Shown here piece by piece: positions 33,311-45,036 of a stretch of 64,000 nucleotides of DNA. Source of the stretch: Russula earlei (taxonomy: Eukaryota; Basidiomycota; Agaricomycetes; Russulales; Russulaceae); contig JAGFNK010000207.1 in assembly GCA_025769875.1 (NCBI GenBank), positions 22,010 through 86,009 of the forward strand, given 5' to 3'. Both the position numbers and the translations under genes were made by a program. The stretch's first letter is position 1, and the number at the start of each line of letters is the position of its first letter. A model generated the notes under the pieces. The model was not told where the DNA came from, did not search any database, and was given only the letters and a program-made list of their open reading frames with translations.

Positions 33311-34458
33311 GGGGGGAAATCGAAAACACATCACCAAATGTTCGAGACCCTCATCAATGAACTGAATGACGGTTGAAGGATAGGGGAGGAGGGAGGAGAG
33401 TGGGGCAGGAGTTGGGTAGAGGAGATGGGAGATGGGAGGAGGGGAGGACAGGACAGAACAGGGATGCGGTATGCGTCGTCGTCGCGCGACCCCTATTCGC
33501 GCGCTCGAAAACATTTTTTTCACCGCTTGGGTATCGCTCACGGGAAAAAAAAAGGGAAACTGTGGTGGCGCGCGCTAGGTAGACAGACGAAGGAAACGAA
33601 AACGAAAACGATGCTCACAGGGAGTGGGGTGCCACACAAAAAGCTCGGAACGATGGCGGAGCATGGAGGAAGAGCAAGAGAGGCGGCAGAGCACGACGCG
33701 GCGCGCCGTCGTTGCAAGAACACGTTAGAAAGGGGCGATTAAAGGGACTCGCTCGAAAATCCACCAAAACGAAAGAAAAGCACTGAGTATTCAATGAGCC
33801 GACCTGAACATGCTGGTTAAGGAGAGGTGAGTGAGAAGCAAAGGAAAGGGAAAGAAACAAAAAAACGACCAAAAGGGAGGGGGGAGAGAGAAACCGGGAA
33901 AAAGGGGCGAAAGACGAAAATGCACAAAGGCCGTGAGACTCCCATAGGGCCAGTCCGCAACGTTTAGACGGCTGCCTCGCACATGCGCACCGCGCGACAT
34001 AGACCTGGAAGTACATGCTCAGCACTGTGCAAAGGAGAGCGGAGGGGGGAGAGGAAAAAGATCGAAATAGGGGGGAAGACCGAACGCGCACCGATTTGAC
34101 GGCTCTTGAACGTGTCAAACGTGATGACAGTGGCATTGTCAGGGGAGGTCGGAAGGATGGCAGCGCACGGGGGAGACTAAGGCGGGAGTGGGGTAGAGGA
34201 CATGGGAGGAAGGAAGAGAGAGGAGAGCACGATGCGTGGATCTTTTCGCGCGCGTGGCCCCTGTTTTCACGCTCGAAAAGATTTTTTTCACCGCTGAGTA
34301 TCGCTTAGTAAATTTGATTTGATAATCGCGCCGGTCGAAAAAGGTGATTCGGTCTGGCCAAAGAGGGACAACCGGGGACCGCCGGATCTGGTGACCCTCC
34401 GACCAAGCTTGCTTTTAATATAGTAAGAGCCTTTAGTGTCCATGTGTTTATTGCTTAG

Positions 34459-35069
34459 TGTTACAGCGTCGTGGCCATAAGAGCATTAGCTCAAGGTTCA
34501 GTGGGGCCAAGTCCCTGTGACTTGGTTCAAGGGTTCAATGGGGGCCGGCTCAAGGAGACCGGTTTCTGAGGTTTAGTGTCTCAAGACCAAGTCAAGGATG
34601 ACCTAATCTGCAGACAGAGTTGGTCTTCTGGTTTCACAGAAGAAGAGGATGATGAAGGAGAAGCAGAGGAGGAAGAGGAACACGAAGGTTCCTTGTGACA
34701 AGCTTAGGTCAAACAGAGTATGAGCCAGCACAACACAAGTTGTGATTGAGAGACAGTACAGGGCAAAGGGATGTGACAGGAAATGGGACAAAGCTAAGCT
34801 TGGGGCATTCCCCAGCTTTTACAGGCACTTAAATACCATATGTAGTGAGGCTGTACAGTACTATATGCGAAACAATAGATAAAGATGGGCCAATAGCAAA
34901 AGGAACTCGAACAATAGATGAAACACAACAGGTGAAACAATAAGGGACCATCAGCATCAAGGGATGAAACAGTAACCAAGGGGACGAGAGTGATAAAAGG
35001 GAACAATAGTAGATGTAAACAATAACAAGAGAGGTTAGGGATGAACTGACAAGGGGGTAATTCATAACA
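34459..35069 (-). repeat. Chromovirus A 3' LTR
   Basis: The 611-bp LTR is very similar to 49830-50440, with mostly C/T and G/A differences. On the minus strand it opens TGTTATGAATTACCCC. Confidence 0.92.
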
Positions 35070-35084
35070 TCATGCCCCCCTCAT
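35070..35084 (-). promoter_or_regulatory. Chromovirus A polypurine tract
   Basis: On the minus strand GAGGGGGGCATGA lies directly before the 3' LTR. Confidence 0.6.
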
Positions 35085-35099
35085 GCTTAGTTCTCCAAA

Positions 35100-37177
35100 C
35101 TAATTGGTCTTGGGGCCTGACTCATGGAGTTCATTGCCTTCAACCTCTGGCCACATGCTCTGGGCCCCTATTGCCTTGGGGCAAAAACCTCTATAACTCT
35201 GATGAGTTCTTCTGAGAATACAATCCTCTTGACCGCTACAGTTGGTGTGAGGTCTGTTGCAGTCTTTGTTCCAGTGCCCTTTAGTGTTACAGTGTTTGCA
35301 AACATGTTGGCATTTCTGAAGCTGATGACGCTGTGCCTTGGTCATGCATGTGGGGGTGAGGGGGGTGTTGGGGGTGCTAGTGTCATTGGAGAACATTTGG
35401 GGGAAGTGGGAGGGTGATCCTATGGGGGCGTCATTTTGGGACTGATTGACAACGCAAGGGAGATATTTGAGGGGAGGGGTCAAAGAGAGGGGAGGACAAG
35501 TGGGTAGTGGAGGAGATGGCTCTTTTGACTCTTTGATTTTGTTGTAACTCCCTGCTAGTGAGTAATATGGCCCAGTGCTGTGGGTGAGGCCCCCATCGGT
35601 CATCATGTTGTCGAGTTGATGACGAACTCGGACAGAGGTGTTGTTGGCCTGAAGGTGGCTGCAGATGGTGGTGGTTTCTTTGGTGTTGGACTGGATTTTG
35701 TGGAGTTGGTCAGCGAGTTGCCCTTGGAGGACATTTAGGGCCCCTTGGTGTTACGAACCAAGGCCAGGTCCTGGCCATAGATTGTTCTATTTCACTCAAG
35801 AGAGACCTCTCTCACTTTGCATTCCCAACTCCCTTCCATTTTCTGGGCTATCCCTCCTGCGGTACAAGATATTGCTATTGCAAAGGCACTATAACACGAC
35901 CAGGCACCCGTTTCCTAATTGGGTAATCATTGCATGGCAGCCACATGGCCACCCAGCCACCAAGGACCCGAAACAGTGGCACAAACTCTTAGAAACTGTT
36001 GCATAAATCATCTGACATCATCAAGGCTCCAATGACATCATGGCTGACTGAGCAACTCCACAGTGACCTCATAGGCTCACTAAGCACTCCACAGTGACAT
36101 CATAATGATGTCATCACTCCACAATGATCAGTAATGCGCTCAGTAAGCCTGAAACTTGACACAAGCAAGTTTATGCCTCTGTAGTCCTATTGGATGGTAC
36201 CAAAGAGTCTAGAATAGTCCCAGTTCTTTGTAATTGACCCTGTACACTGTATATAAGCCCCAATGAAGCATGGCAGTCATCAGACTGTCCATTTGTGATA
36301 CTCTCATCTTCCTGGGTACTCCCCCGTGACCGCTCAGTTTAAAGATTCCCCTCACCTCCAAGGTACTCTTCAACAACCGCCTTGTTTAAAGCCCTCTCGT
36401 TGCACTGGCTTCTAACCTTCGCCTCTGCCTCCAGTTACACGTACCAGTCCCCATCTGGTATATTCTAGTCATTTGGCTCGTCCTCTTGTTCAATGCCGCC
36501 TATGCCGCATACCATCTGTTCCGACCCTTGCCCACCTGCTCCTGAGTCCTTAGTGATCAGCAGTACGTGTCTTGACACTTGGATGGAGACACGCTTGCCC
36601 TCTAAAACCTTCAAATGAAATGAACTAGTGTGGAGGCATAGATGTCAGCAAGGGCACCAGGGTTGTGGAGGTTCTTGAGTGCCTGAGCAACATCAAAGTG
36701 GAAGGGATGGTCCTCAATTAAGAGGTGGAGGTCAGAGGCGGTGGTGGCAGGATGGGGGGCAGAGATGATGGGCTGGGTGATGAGCTTCTCTCCGTAAGCG
36801 GGTTCTCCTCGACCCATAGTCCCTAGGAGCATGGGTTCATAATTGTACAAAGCGACACTGTAAGTAGGGTAGTAGATGTTTCCATCCATTAACATTAATG
36901 TAAAAGGGGGGAACGTGCATGTATGGTTTGTACACAAACCAGGGAGGGCCAGGGTGAGTGGGTCCATCTCAGTTGGGGTAGGTGAGGGGGTCCCTTCGTG
37001 GATGGCAAGCGGGTTGAGGGTGGCGGTGAGGTCCTGGAGTTTGGCCTCGTCCAGGACGATGAAGGTGTGCTGATTGATGATATGTTGTATAACTTTGGGT
37101 GAGAGGGGTTCTTGTTTGATAGTGGGAGAAGGAGTAAGAATAGGTAAAGGGGATGAAGAGGGGGCTGGGGAAGACAT
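35100..37177 (-). pseudogene. Chromovirus A third ORF with zinc knuckle, split by solo LTR-C
   Basis: After pol a separate frame begins at an ATG at 37177 (MSSPAPSSSPLPILTPSP) and reads a Pro/Ser-rich then hydrophobic segment to 36611. One frame shift leads into LEGKRVSIQ, which continues across the solo LTR-C site into a coiled-coil stretch (GALNVLQGQLADQLHKIQ) and the frame ending at 35100. Near the end is a CCHC knuckle (CKHCNTKGHWNKDC). Length without the insertion would be about 400 residues. It occupies the env position but has no envelope features; the knuckle suggests a nucleic-acid-binding protein. Function unknown. Confidence 0.6.
35749..36578 (+). repeat. Solo LTR-C, TSD CTTGG
   Basis: The 830-bp LTR opens TGTTACGAACC and ends GTGTCTTGACA. 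CTTGG flanks it at 35744-35748 and 36579-36583. It has TATATAAG near 36249. Inverted copy at 17543-18371. Confidence 0.93.
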
Positions 37178-37245
37178 GGGAGTGTTGTAGGTGGAAGTAG
37201 CATATTTGTGGTGCCAAGCTGACCACTCAGAAGGAGTGGGGGTAT

Positions 37246-38122
37246 TTAAGGGAACTGGGGGTCCATCATGAGTAATTGGAAGCCACAGAAGTTGCCAGGG
37301 GAGAGAATTATGGAGAAGAGTTGTTCCCTGGCAGCTATGTTGAAGATGGTGTGTCCATGGTCAGGGATAGTGGGGTCATTAACTGAATAGGAAGGGGGGT
37401 TATGTGAATTAATTTGGGGGAGTAAAATATGTTGCTGTATTGTAAGCCCTTGAAACTGATGTTCCAAATCATCTAGGCTTTCACCTGAGTGATGGGATTC
37501 TGTGGAGTCAGAGTTAGTGGTAGACATGGTGAGGAGTTTGGTGGGTTGTTCAAGATGGAAAATGGTGATGGCATCTTGGGCATTTTTAAGGTTTGAAAGG
37601 GGCTCCCACATGTCTTCTGCTGTGGAATACCCTTTCCATTGAACTCTGCACTGGAGCTGGTTTCTATGGGTATGTTGGGCAGTGATCTTTTCAACTTCGT
37701 ATTCTCCCGAAAGGAGGTCAGGTGGTGGTTTGGGGAAGTTTGGTCCATGTTCAATTGTTTCTGTGACTGGAGACAAGAGGGAAGCATGAAACACGTTGTG
37801 AATGCTCCATTGGGGGGGAAGTTGGAGTTGGTAAACGACATGAGAAATTCTTTTGGTGATGGTGAAAGGGCCGAACCGTTTGGGGTGGAACTTCTGAAAC
37901 TGATGGCGAGTTTTTAGGTTAGTACCTTCTAACCAAACCTTTTGTCCTTCTTTGAAACCCTTGAACTTAGTTTCTTTGATCCAATTGTTTTGTGCCTTTC
38001 TCATTGTCTCTTGCGCCGACTCCCTCATATCCCTTAACGCTTGAAGTTGTTCTTGAATTCCAGGGAATTTGGATTTGAGTTGGGCACCAAGTCCTTGTGG
38101 GTTAAAGCCTATGAGGAGCTTG
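37246..38122 (-). pseudogene. Chromovirus A integrase C-terminus and chromodomain
   Basis: This is the part of Pol downstream of the chromovirus B insertion. It holds the integrase GPY/F-like module (FHPKRFGPFTITKRISHVVY, then WSIHNVFHASLLSP) and a chromodomain (EYEVEKITAQH, CRVQWKGYSTAEDMWEPLSN). Chromodomains tether integration to histone-marked chromatin. The frame runs on about 75 residues beyond the chromodomain. Joined with 45532-46099 it restores the integrase. Confidence 0.85.
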
Positions 38123-38615
38123 TGTCACAGATACCGGTCCCTTGGACCGAACCGGCAACCAGACAAGCCAACCCGGACTAGCCTCACGATTCCCGCGTGT
38201 TTGTATGACTCACTCAGCCTCGCATGTACCACTACTTTCCAGCGTGTTCCAGTCCAGACCGTCTCGTTGCTACCTCATGTCTGCTATTTGATATAGGACA
38301 TAGTTGTCTATATAAACCTGTCGATAACAGAGAACAAGCCTTAAGCTTGTTCTCTTGTGAATATCACTGGATTCTAGCTTCGGGACTGTAGGCTTGCAGG
38401 GAATCAAGCAATCAACTCAGAAACTCTCTCTATTCTCAAAGTCTTCGAACGTGAGGACTTTCCTGTCACATTTCCTCTCCGTGGTACACACTAGCCTTCG
38501 CTGTGTTGTCACCGAGATCCCTGACTCTCGCGAGAACTCGTTGTCTCGTCCAACTCAGTGCGCACGTCTCGCGCGTGAAACGATTTGTCAGCGACACCGC
38601 CCCCAGTTGGTGACA
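38123..38615 (+). repeat. Chromovirus B 5' LTR
   Basis: It opens TGTCACAGATACCGG and ends GTTGGTGACA. It has TATATAAA at 38319-38326, then a perfect hairpin GAGAACAAGC/GCTTGTTCTC near 38329-38354. Confidence 0.95.
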
Positions 38616-38617
38616 TT

Positions 38618-38629
38618 AGAACAAGCTTA
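38618..38629 (+). promoter_or_regulatory. Chromovirus B primer-binding site, self-complementary to LTR
   Basis: AGAACAAGCTTA starts two bases after the 5' LTR and is the reverse complement of TAAGCTTGTTCT at 38342-38353, just downstream of the LTR TATA box. This is the arrangement of Tf1-type self-primed elements. Confidence 0.7.
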
Positions 38630-38690
38630 CCTCTGAACCCTTGACCCCGAACCGCACGCTCACAACGAATATATCTGTCTTTTTCTCAAC

Positions 38691-40402
38691 ATGACCACAA
38701 CTCGAGACTGGAAAACTAAAGGACTCAGCACACCAACTCTCGAAGGACTAGCAGCCCTCAAATGCCCTTTTGAGCTGCTCCCTGACCAAGAAAAGAATGT
38801 CCCTAGTGCAACCATGTTTGACGAAGGCGTCGAATTCTACACCATACGAACGGACGGCGTGCCTTGGACCGGCTACTACGTCAACTGGAAAAATGCTAAA
38901 GTAGCCCTAGGCCACCTCTTTGGCCTCTGGTTTGAGATCGCGAGACGCGGCGATACCTGGGAAGCGACGCGCGTCGCTCGCGCGGCCTTCAAACTCCAGC
39001 AAAGCCCTCTCAGAGGTATCAACATTACAACCCTAACAGCATCTGGAGAACCTGTCCCCAACTCAAAGGCCCCTAGCCGCGCTCCGACACCCGGACCTGC
39101 TCCGTTTACCGAAGCCCCAATGGAACTCGAACCCACAACAACGATGAACATTTTCGCCACCGCCACCGAACCTGAATCAACTAGACCTCAACCCACGTCG
39201 TCCGGCACGGTGCAAGCCCCCTTCCGCCCCTCATTCACAGGATTTGGAGGACGCGGAATGCGACCTCTGAGCCCCGACCCCGACCCCGACGACCATGATA
39301 CACGCACCGGCCGCGACCATAACGCATGCAACTCCGACAATAGAAAACTTGAAGGAATTCCCCCCGACTTCTTTAATGGCGACCGCGCGCGCACACATGC
39401 ATTTCTGGTCGCGTTCAACAGGTTCATGTCTATGAACCACGACAGTAAGATTGCCAGGGATCCCATCAAGAAGTGTGCATATTTCCTTTCACTAATGAAA
39501 GGACCCAAAGTCGAAGGGTGGCTTGAAGCTATGGACCAGTGGCTCGAAGACGTACAAGACGATCCCACCAACATACCACTCGGGCTCACAGCGTGGGAAG
39601 CACTGTGACAACAATTTCACCGTGCATTTACTGACTACGCAGAACGCGAAAAAGCCCAAGACAAACTTAAGGAACTCAAGATGAAAGATGGACTCCTCGA
39701 TGACTACGTTTCGGAATTCCAACTACTGGCTAGACAAGCAGGACTTGATCTCGACGAACCTACAGTCATGAGACTGTTCGCTTGGGGACTCCCACGATCC
39801 CTAGTCGAGTCATGCCTCGACCTCGAAGATCCCATGTCGTTCGCTGATTGGGTCGCAGCAGCACAGAAACACCACCGAGTCTGGATGCGCAAACGCGCTA
39901 TCCTGTCCGATCACTCCAGCAGTCGTGGACGTAACTTCAACCAACCTCAGAATAACAAACCTTGGGGATGACTCGTCAACTCGACATGGGCCAACCGCGG
40001 GAACAATCAAGGCAACGCCACACCCGCACGCCCCCTGACTCCCACCACGCGACCCGAACACGATGGACACTAGTGCGGGTGCAGCTTGCAAAGCAGTCAC
40101 CGAAGCCGAAAAACAGAAACACAGAGAAGAAGGAAGATGCTTCCACTGCTCCCTTCGAGGACACCTAGCCTGCAACTGTCCCTCAAAACCTGAAACGCGA
40201 AATGACTCGCGCACGCGCTGCCGACACGACCAACATCACGTCTGAATCTCCCACTGTGGAGATAATTGAAGAAAGCATCACCGACAATGTTGCAAAGGCG
40301 GCAAAAGCAGCAAAAGCGCTATTGATGGAGGAAAGGGAAGCTTTTATTAAAGCCCTGACAGGAGACGGCGAAGGGAAACAGGAGGATTTTTCGGACGCTT
40401 GA
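38691..40402 (+). pseudogene. Chromovirus B Gag with zinc knuckle
   Basis: An ATG at 38691 opens MTTTRDWKTKGLSTPTLEGL. The frame is open to a TGA at 39606-39608 and continues in the same frame (QQFHRAFTDYAEREKAQDKL) to a TGA at 39969-39971. It then shifts frame twice. The capsid-like core (GDRARTHAFLVAFNRFM, ..LDDYVSEFQLLARQAG..) precedes a CCHC knuckle (CFHCSLRGHLACNC) near 40140. The last frame ends in a TGA that overlaps the start of pol by one base, in the -1 frame. An intact Gag would be about 570 residues and forms the virus-like particle. Confidence 0.85.
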
Positions 40403-43400
40403 GCATAACAGCGATTGCTCGAGCTTTAGGTATCGATCCCATGTACAAGTCTCAAAGAAAATCAATATCAGTGATGACTACTATTTACATTGGATCGAAC
40501 AAAGCCGAAAGAAAAGCCCTAATAGATAGTGGGGCTACCGAATGTTTCATATCCCCTCGGTTGACAAAGGAATTACACCTACAAACCGAAAAGTTAATTC
40601 CGACCAGAAATGTCAAAAACGTCAATGGGACATTAAACCGCTCAGGGAAAGTTACCCAAACTGTCCAATTAGAGTTGAAATTACTAGGACAAAAACACAC
40701 ACACCAATTCCTAGTTACAGACATAGGACAAGACGATATCATCCTGGGATATCCATTCCTAGAATCAACAAACCCGAGAATAAATTGGTCCAAGGGGACC
40801 ATCATGGGAAGAGTCACCCTTAAAGGAAATCAAGAAACTCCAGTGTGGATCAAAGCATTAACAGACTGGGAAGAAGGTGACAAACTATGGCTACAAACCC
40901 AGATACGTAAAACTACTATAGCGCAACAACTGGCAGAATCACAGATCCAAGGCAAAGCACAAACCTGGCAAGAAATAGTCCCCCTTCAATACCATCAATA
41001 TGGACAAGTATTCATGGAACAAGAATCGGAAAGATTCCCCGGACTGAGAAAATGGGATCATGCCATTGACCTAAAGTCAGACGCTCCTACAACGATTAAC
41101 TGCAGAGTGTATCCCCTCTCGCCAAAAGAAAAAGAAGAACAAGGAAAATTCCTTGAACAAAACTTACGACTTAAACGAATAAGAAGATCCAACTCACCAT
41201 ATGCCAGTGGATTCTTCCTTATAAAGAAAAAGGACGGAAAATTTCGACCAGTACAAGATTATAGAAATCTGAACAAATGGACAATACCCAACATATACCC
41301 ATTACCTTTAATCCCAGAACTTATTCACGCCCTAGCAGGAAAAGAACTTTTTACTAAATTCGACGTCAGATGGGGTTACAACAATATTCGAATCAAAGAA
41401 GGAGATGAATGGAAGGCAGCCTTCAAAACCAGTGATGGGCTGTTCGAACCTACGGTAATGTTCTTCGGACTAACGAATTCTCCAGCTACCTTTCAAACTA
41501 TGATGGACGACATTTTCCAAGAAGAGCTCGCACAAGGATGGTTGAAGATCTATATGGACGACATCATCATTGCCACACACAATGATGAAACAGAACACAC
41601 GCTCAAAGTCAATCATATACTGTCTAAACTGAAGCAACACGATCTCTATCTTAAACCAGAAAAGTGTCAATTTCACAAAAAGAAGGTAGAATACCTCAGA
41701 GTAATTATAGGAGAAGGAAAAATAACTATGGACCCCATCAAAGTCAAAGGAATTAAAGACTGGCCAACCCCATCTATGCTAAAAGAAGTCAGAAGTTTCC
41801 TAGGATTTTGTAACTTCTATCGAAATTTTATACCCAACTTTTCCATAAAGGCAAGACCATTGAACGACCTAACAAAGAAAAACAGACAATGGGAATGGAC
41901 AACAAAAGAAGACCAAGCCTTTCAAATCCTAAAAGAAACTTGTGTATCTTACCCAGTACTCCGCACCCCAGACTGGACAAAACAATTCGTTCTAGACACT
42001 GATGCGTCAGGATTTGCCGTAGGAGCAGTTATATCCCAAGAATACGAAGATGGTTTTCACCCAATCACCTACTATTCCAGAACACTATTAGATGCAGAAA
42101 GAAACTACGACGCTCACGACAAAGAACTAGCAGCAGTGATTTTTGGATTAAAAAGTGGACGACCATTCTTCCTAGGAGCCGACAAACCAGTCAGAATAAG
42201 AACAGACCACAAAAATCTCACGTACTTTAAAGAACCACAAAAATTAACAGGACGACAAGCCAGATGGATGCAATATATGCAAGACTTTAACATCACCTTG
42301 GAACACGTCCCTGGACACACACACACTATCGCCGACATGCTCTCTCGTCACAAAGACCTTAACAAGGGGGTAGAAGAACAAAAAACCACTTTACTACCAC
42401 CTGAAATATTCACAAAAAAGACCTACCTACCTGACAAACCTGACAAACGATGAGAAATCCTAAGACAATTCCACGACACTCCCTTCGCAGGACACCCAGG
42501 AATAGCTAATACCTGGGACTTAGTCAAACAACATTATGAAGGACCTAGACTACGACAATTCGTAGAACAATACGTCAAAGGTTGCGCCAAATGCCAAGAG
42601 TCAAAAACCAATATACCCAGAAAGAAGGCCACGACTTTCCCACTCGACACACACGTTGAACAAGGCCCCTTTCAATACGTATCGATGGACCTCATTACCG
42701 ACCTACCAAAATCAGAAGGGTTTGACAGCGTCCTCACCATAGTTGATCAAGGGTGCTCCAAAGCAACAAAGTTTATCCCCTGTAACAAAACGATCGATGG
42801 AACAGGTGTTGCACACAAGTATTTGAAACACCTCATGCCCTGGTTCGGCGTTCCCAAAAGAATCATCTCTGATAGAGACCCTCGATTCGCATCAAATTTC
42901 TCTAAAGCCATATGCAAGAATCTAGGCATCAAACAAAACATGTCCACCGTGTTCCACCCCCAAACCGATGGACAAATAGAACGAATGAACGCATGGCTAG
43001 AACAATACCTAAGACCCTGGACCACGACTCATCCACATTCCTGGGCAAAAATGCTCCCCTTGGCAGAATACGCACACAACTCGTGGAAACATGAAACATC
43101 ACAAAGATCACCACACGAACTCCTCATGGGATTCAGACCCCAGATTAACATTAGTCTAGAAGACAATAACGTACCTTCATCCACCAATCGCCTAAAACAA
43201 CTGGAAGAAGCAAGACAAGACGCCCAACAACTTCTTGAATGTAAACAACAACCCCTAAGACCTGACATCGAAGAAATGGAAGAAGGGACCCTTGTATGGC
43301 TAGAAGCAAAGAACCTCAAAACACGAGGAACATGCAAACTAATGCCTAAAAGATATGGCCCATTCCCTATCACAAAAAGAATTTCCAAAGTTGCGTACCA

Positions 43401-43698
43401 ATTACAACTCCTGCCGTCAATGAAGATACACGACGTCTTTCACGTCAACCTACTTCTCCCTTATAAGGAGACGGAGGAATACGGCACGCCGTTTACACGA
43501 CCTCCACCGACCGTCGAAAATGAAGAAGAATACGAAATTGAGGCGATTCTAGACACAAGAAGGTTCGGACGAACGCGTAAGCTCCAATACCTTGTGCATT
43601 GGAAAGGGTACCCTGCGTCAGATGACTCATGGGTTAACCACTACGATCTCAATGCCCCAGAACTTCTAAAAGAATACTACTCCGCCTCGGCTGGATGA
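40399..43698 (+). pseudogene. Chromovirus B Pol (PR-RT-RH-IN-chromodomain), one stop
   Basis: One frame codes for about 1100 residues with a single in-frame TGA at 42451-42453. Protease DSG is at residues 43-45 (ALIDSGATECFI). RT has KKKDGKFRPVQDYRNLN and the YMDD site at residues 385-388. RNase H starts near residue 530 (LDTDASGFAVGAV). Integrase has the H2C2 finger (near 42470-42600), then D-D-E in SMDLITDLP, ISDRDPRF and HPQTDGQIERMN. The chromodomain is at the end (EYEIEAILDTRR, YLVHWKGYPASDDSW). Pol enters in -1 frame relative to Gag and has no ATG, so expression by frameshifting is likely. All catalytic residues are present; only the stop breaks it. Confidence 0.93.
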
Positions 43699-43766
43699 CC
43701 TAAGATATAAAAAGACACCACTCACAAACGACCATCCCCTACCACTTCACCCCCGAATACAACAAC

Positions 43767-44938
43767 ATGTCATCCACCCAGAACTCCCCTACCACTTCCA
43801 CTGCCACTCTCGTACCAACCCCTCCATATTCTCCTATGCTCATCCATCTACCACTGTCTAGAGAGCCATCCCCCTCGACAGCAGCCACTATCAATACCAG
43901 ACTACTCATCCGACGCACCGCACAACATGCCGCTATGATCGTCCAAGCACACGAACTGTGGGAAGACGACTCCCTCACCACTGATACTACGTGCCTTCGG
44001 CAATCGATCCCCCACCAGAGGGACCAACACACCCATAAGAACTCGTAGTCCATCCTATCATGTTCGCACCCCTTCACCCGACCCTATTCCAATCCCCCCA
44101 CGCATCACTACACCCACCATCCAACAAGTCGAAAGCATAGTCGTACTAAACGAGAACTTCGCCCCAATAAACCTCGAGAGGACACCACCTCCTGTCTATG
44201 AGCCGACCATCAACCACGTGCAACGCTCAGAACTAGAGGAACTTGGAGAAGGATGGGAAGAAGGAGACCTAGGTCTAGATTTACTAATTCCAGACCCCGG
44301 AAATGAGGAAGACACGCTCCCCCCTCGCTTCGTCCTCCCTGATCTTGCACATGGCTTCCCCTCTCTCTTAGCCACCTACGGCCCTGGATGCCCCACTCAC
44401 CGCATCCCCATCCGAGCTCGAGCTGATCCCTACCCTCGCCCCCTCCTTACGCAAAAAGATGCCTTCTTGTTCAAAGAGGGCCTCAGACACACTAAAGCGA
44501 TAGATGAGGCGCTTAGGTTCGAACAGGACCTGTCATTAGAGGCTGAAGTACGTCGTTATCGATTCGCCATAAAGAAAACACTGACAGATGGCAAATTCCC
44601 TCGTCACCGCTCGAGAAAGATACCACGATATGATGTGGGAAGTAAGAGATTCAGAAGTCAAATTAGCTAAAGCTAACGCCAAAGCTCGCCTCGAACCACG
44701 CGTCCTATTTGGGACTATGCCTCAGCTCACCGAACAAGAACATCAGGACTGCTAAACAAGCTCTTCTCGATCCGTGGTATCAATTCTCCCCCTGACTCTC
44801 TGACAGATGCGCTTGGTGCAAGGACGGAGGACACGATACCTTTGAATGCTCCAAGATCGCCGTCTGCATTCTCTGCAACCGCCAAGGACACATAGCCAAC
44901 TACTGCAGAAGTCCCCATCGACGATGCAGACCCTGAGA
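43767..44938 (+). pseudogene. Chromovirus B third ORF with two zinc knuckles
   Basis: It starts at an ATG 68 bp after pol (MSSTQNSPTTSTATLVPTPP). Open stretches are 43767-44048, 44218-44670 and about 44640-44938, linked by frame changes. The middle part is acidic (ELEELGEGWEEGDLGLDLL) and helical. The end carries two CCHC knuckles in tandem (CAWCKDGGHDTFEC at about 44808 and CILCNRQGHIANYC at about 44856). No signal peptide or membrane segment is visible, so it is not an envelope. By position and knuckles it corresponds to the third ORF of chromovirus A. Probably a nucleic-acid-binding accessory protein. Confidence 0.65.
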
Positions 44939-45024
44939 AAATATGTCGAGTCCCTCGCGATCAGATTCACTTCCATACCCACCACTGTCGCTCCACCATT
45001 ATCCCCTATGTTGCTTAGACGTTA

Positions 45025-45036
45025 ACAAGGGGGTGA
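45025..45036 (+). promoter_or_regulatory. Chromovirus B polypurine tract
   Basis: ACAAGGGGGTGA lies directly before the 3' LTR. Confidence 0.65.

Larger units (their letters stand above)
29067..34421. mobile_element. 5.4-kb Helitron-like element with captured sequence
   Basis: Comparison with intact LTR-D places the insertion exactly; the bases AGTA occur on both sides. On the minus strand the element would begin TACTATATTAAAAGCAAGC and end with a hairpin (CTTGGGC-AAA-GCCCAAG) 12 nt before the terminal TTG. A terminal hairpin, no TIRs and T/T insertion suggest a Helitron or Helentron, but no Rep/helicase is coded. The interior has a strong purine-rich plus strand and multiple diverged direct repeats, and carries one coiled-coil coding segment. 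Confidence 0.5.

Noticed and set aside
35100..37177. Retroviral-type envelope gene
   Set aside because: There is no signal peptide, membrane segment or glycosylation-rich ectodomain; a zinc knuckle argues for a nucleic-acid-binding protein.
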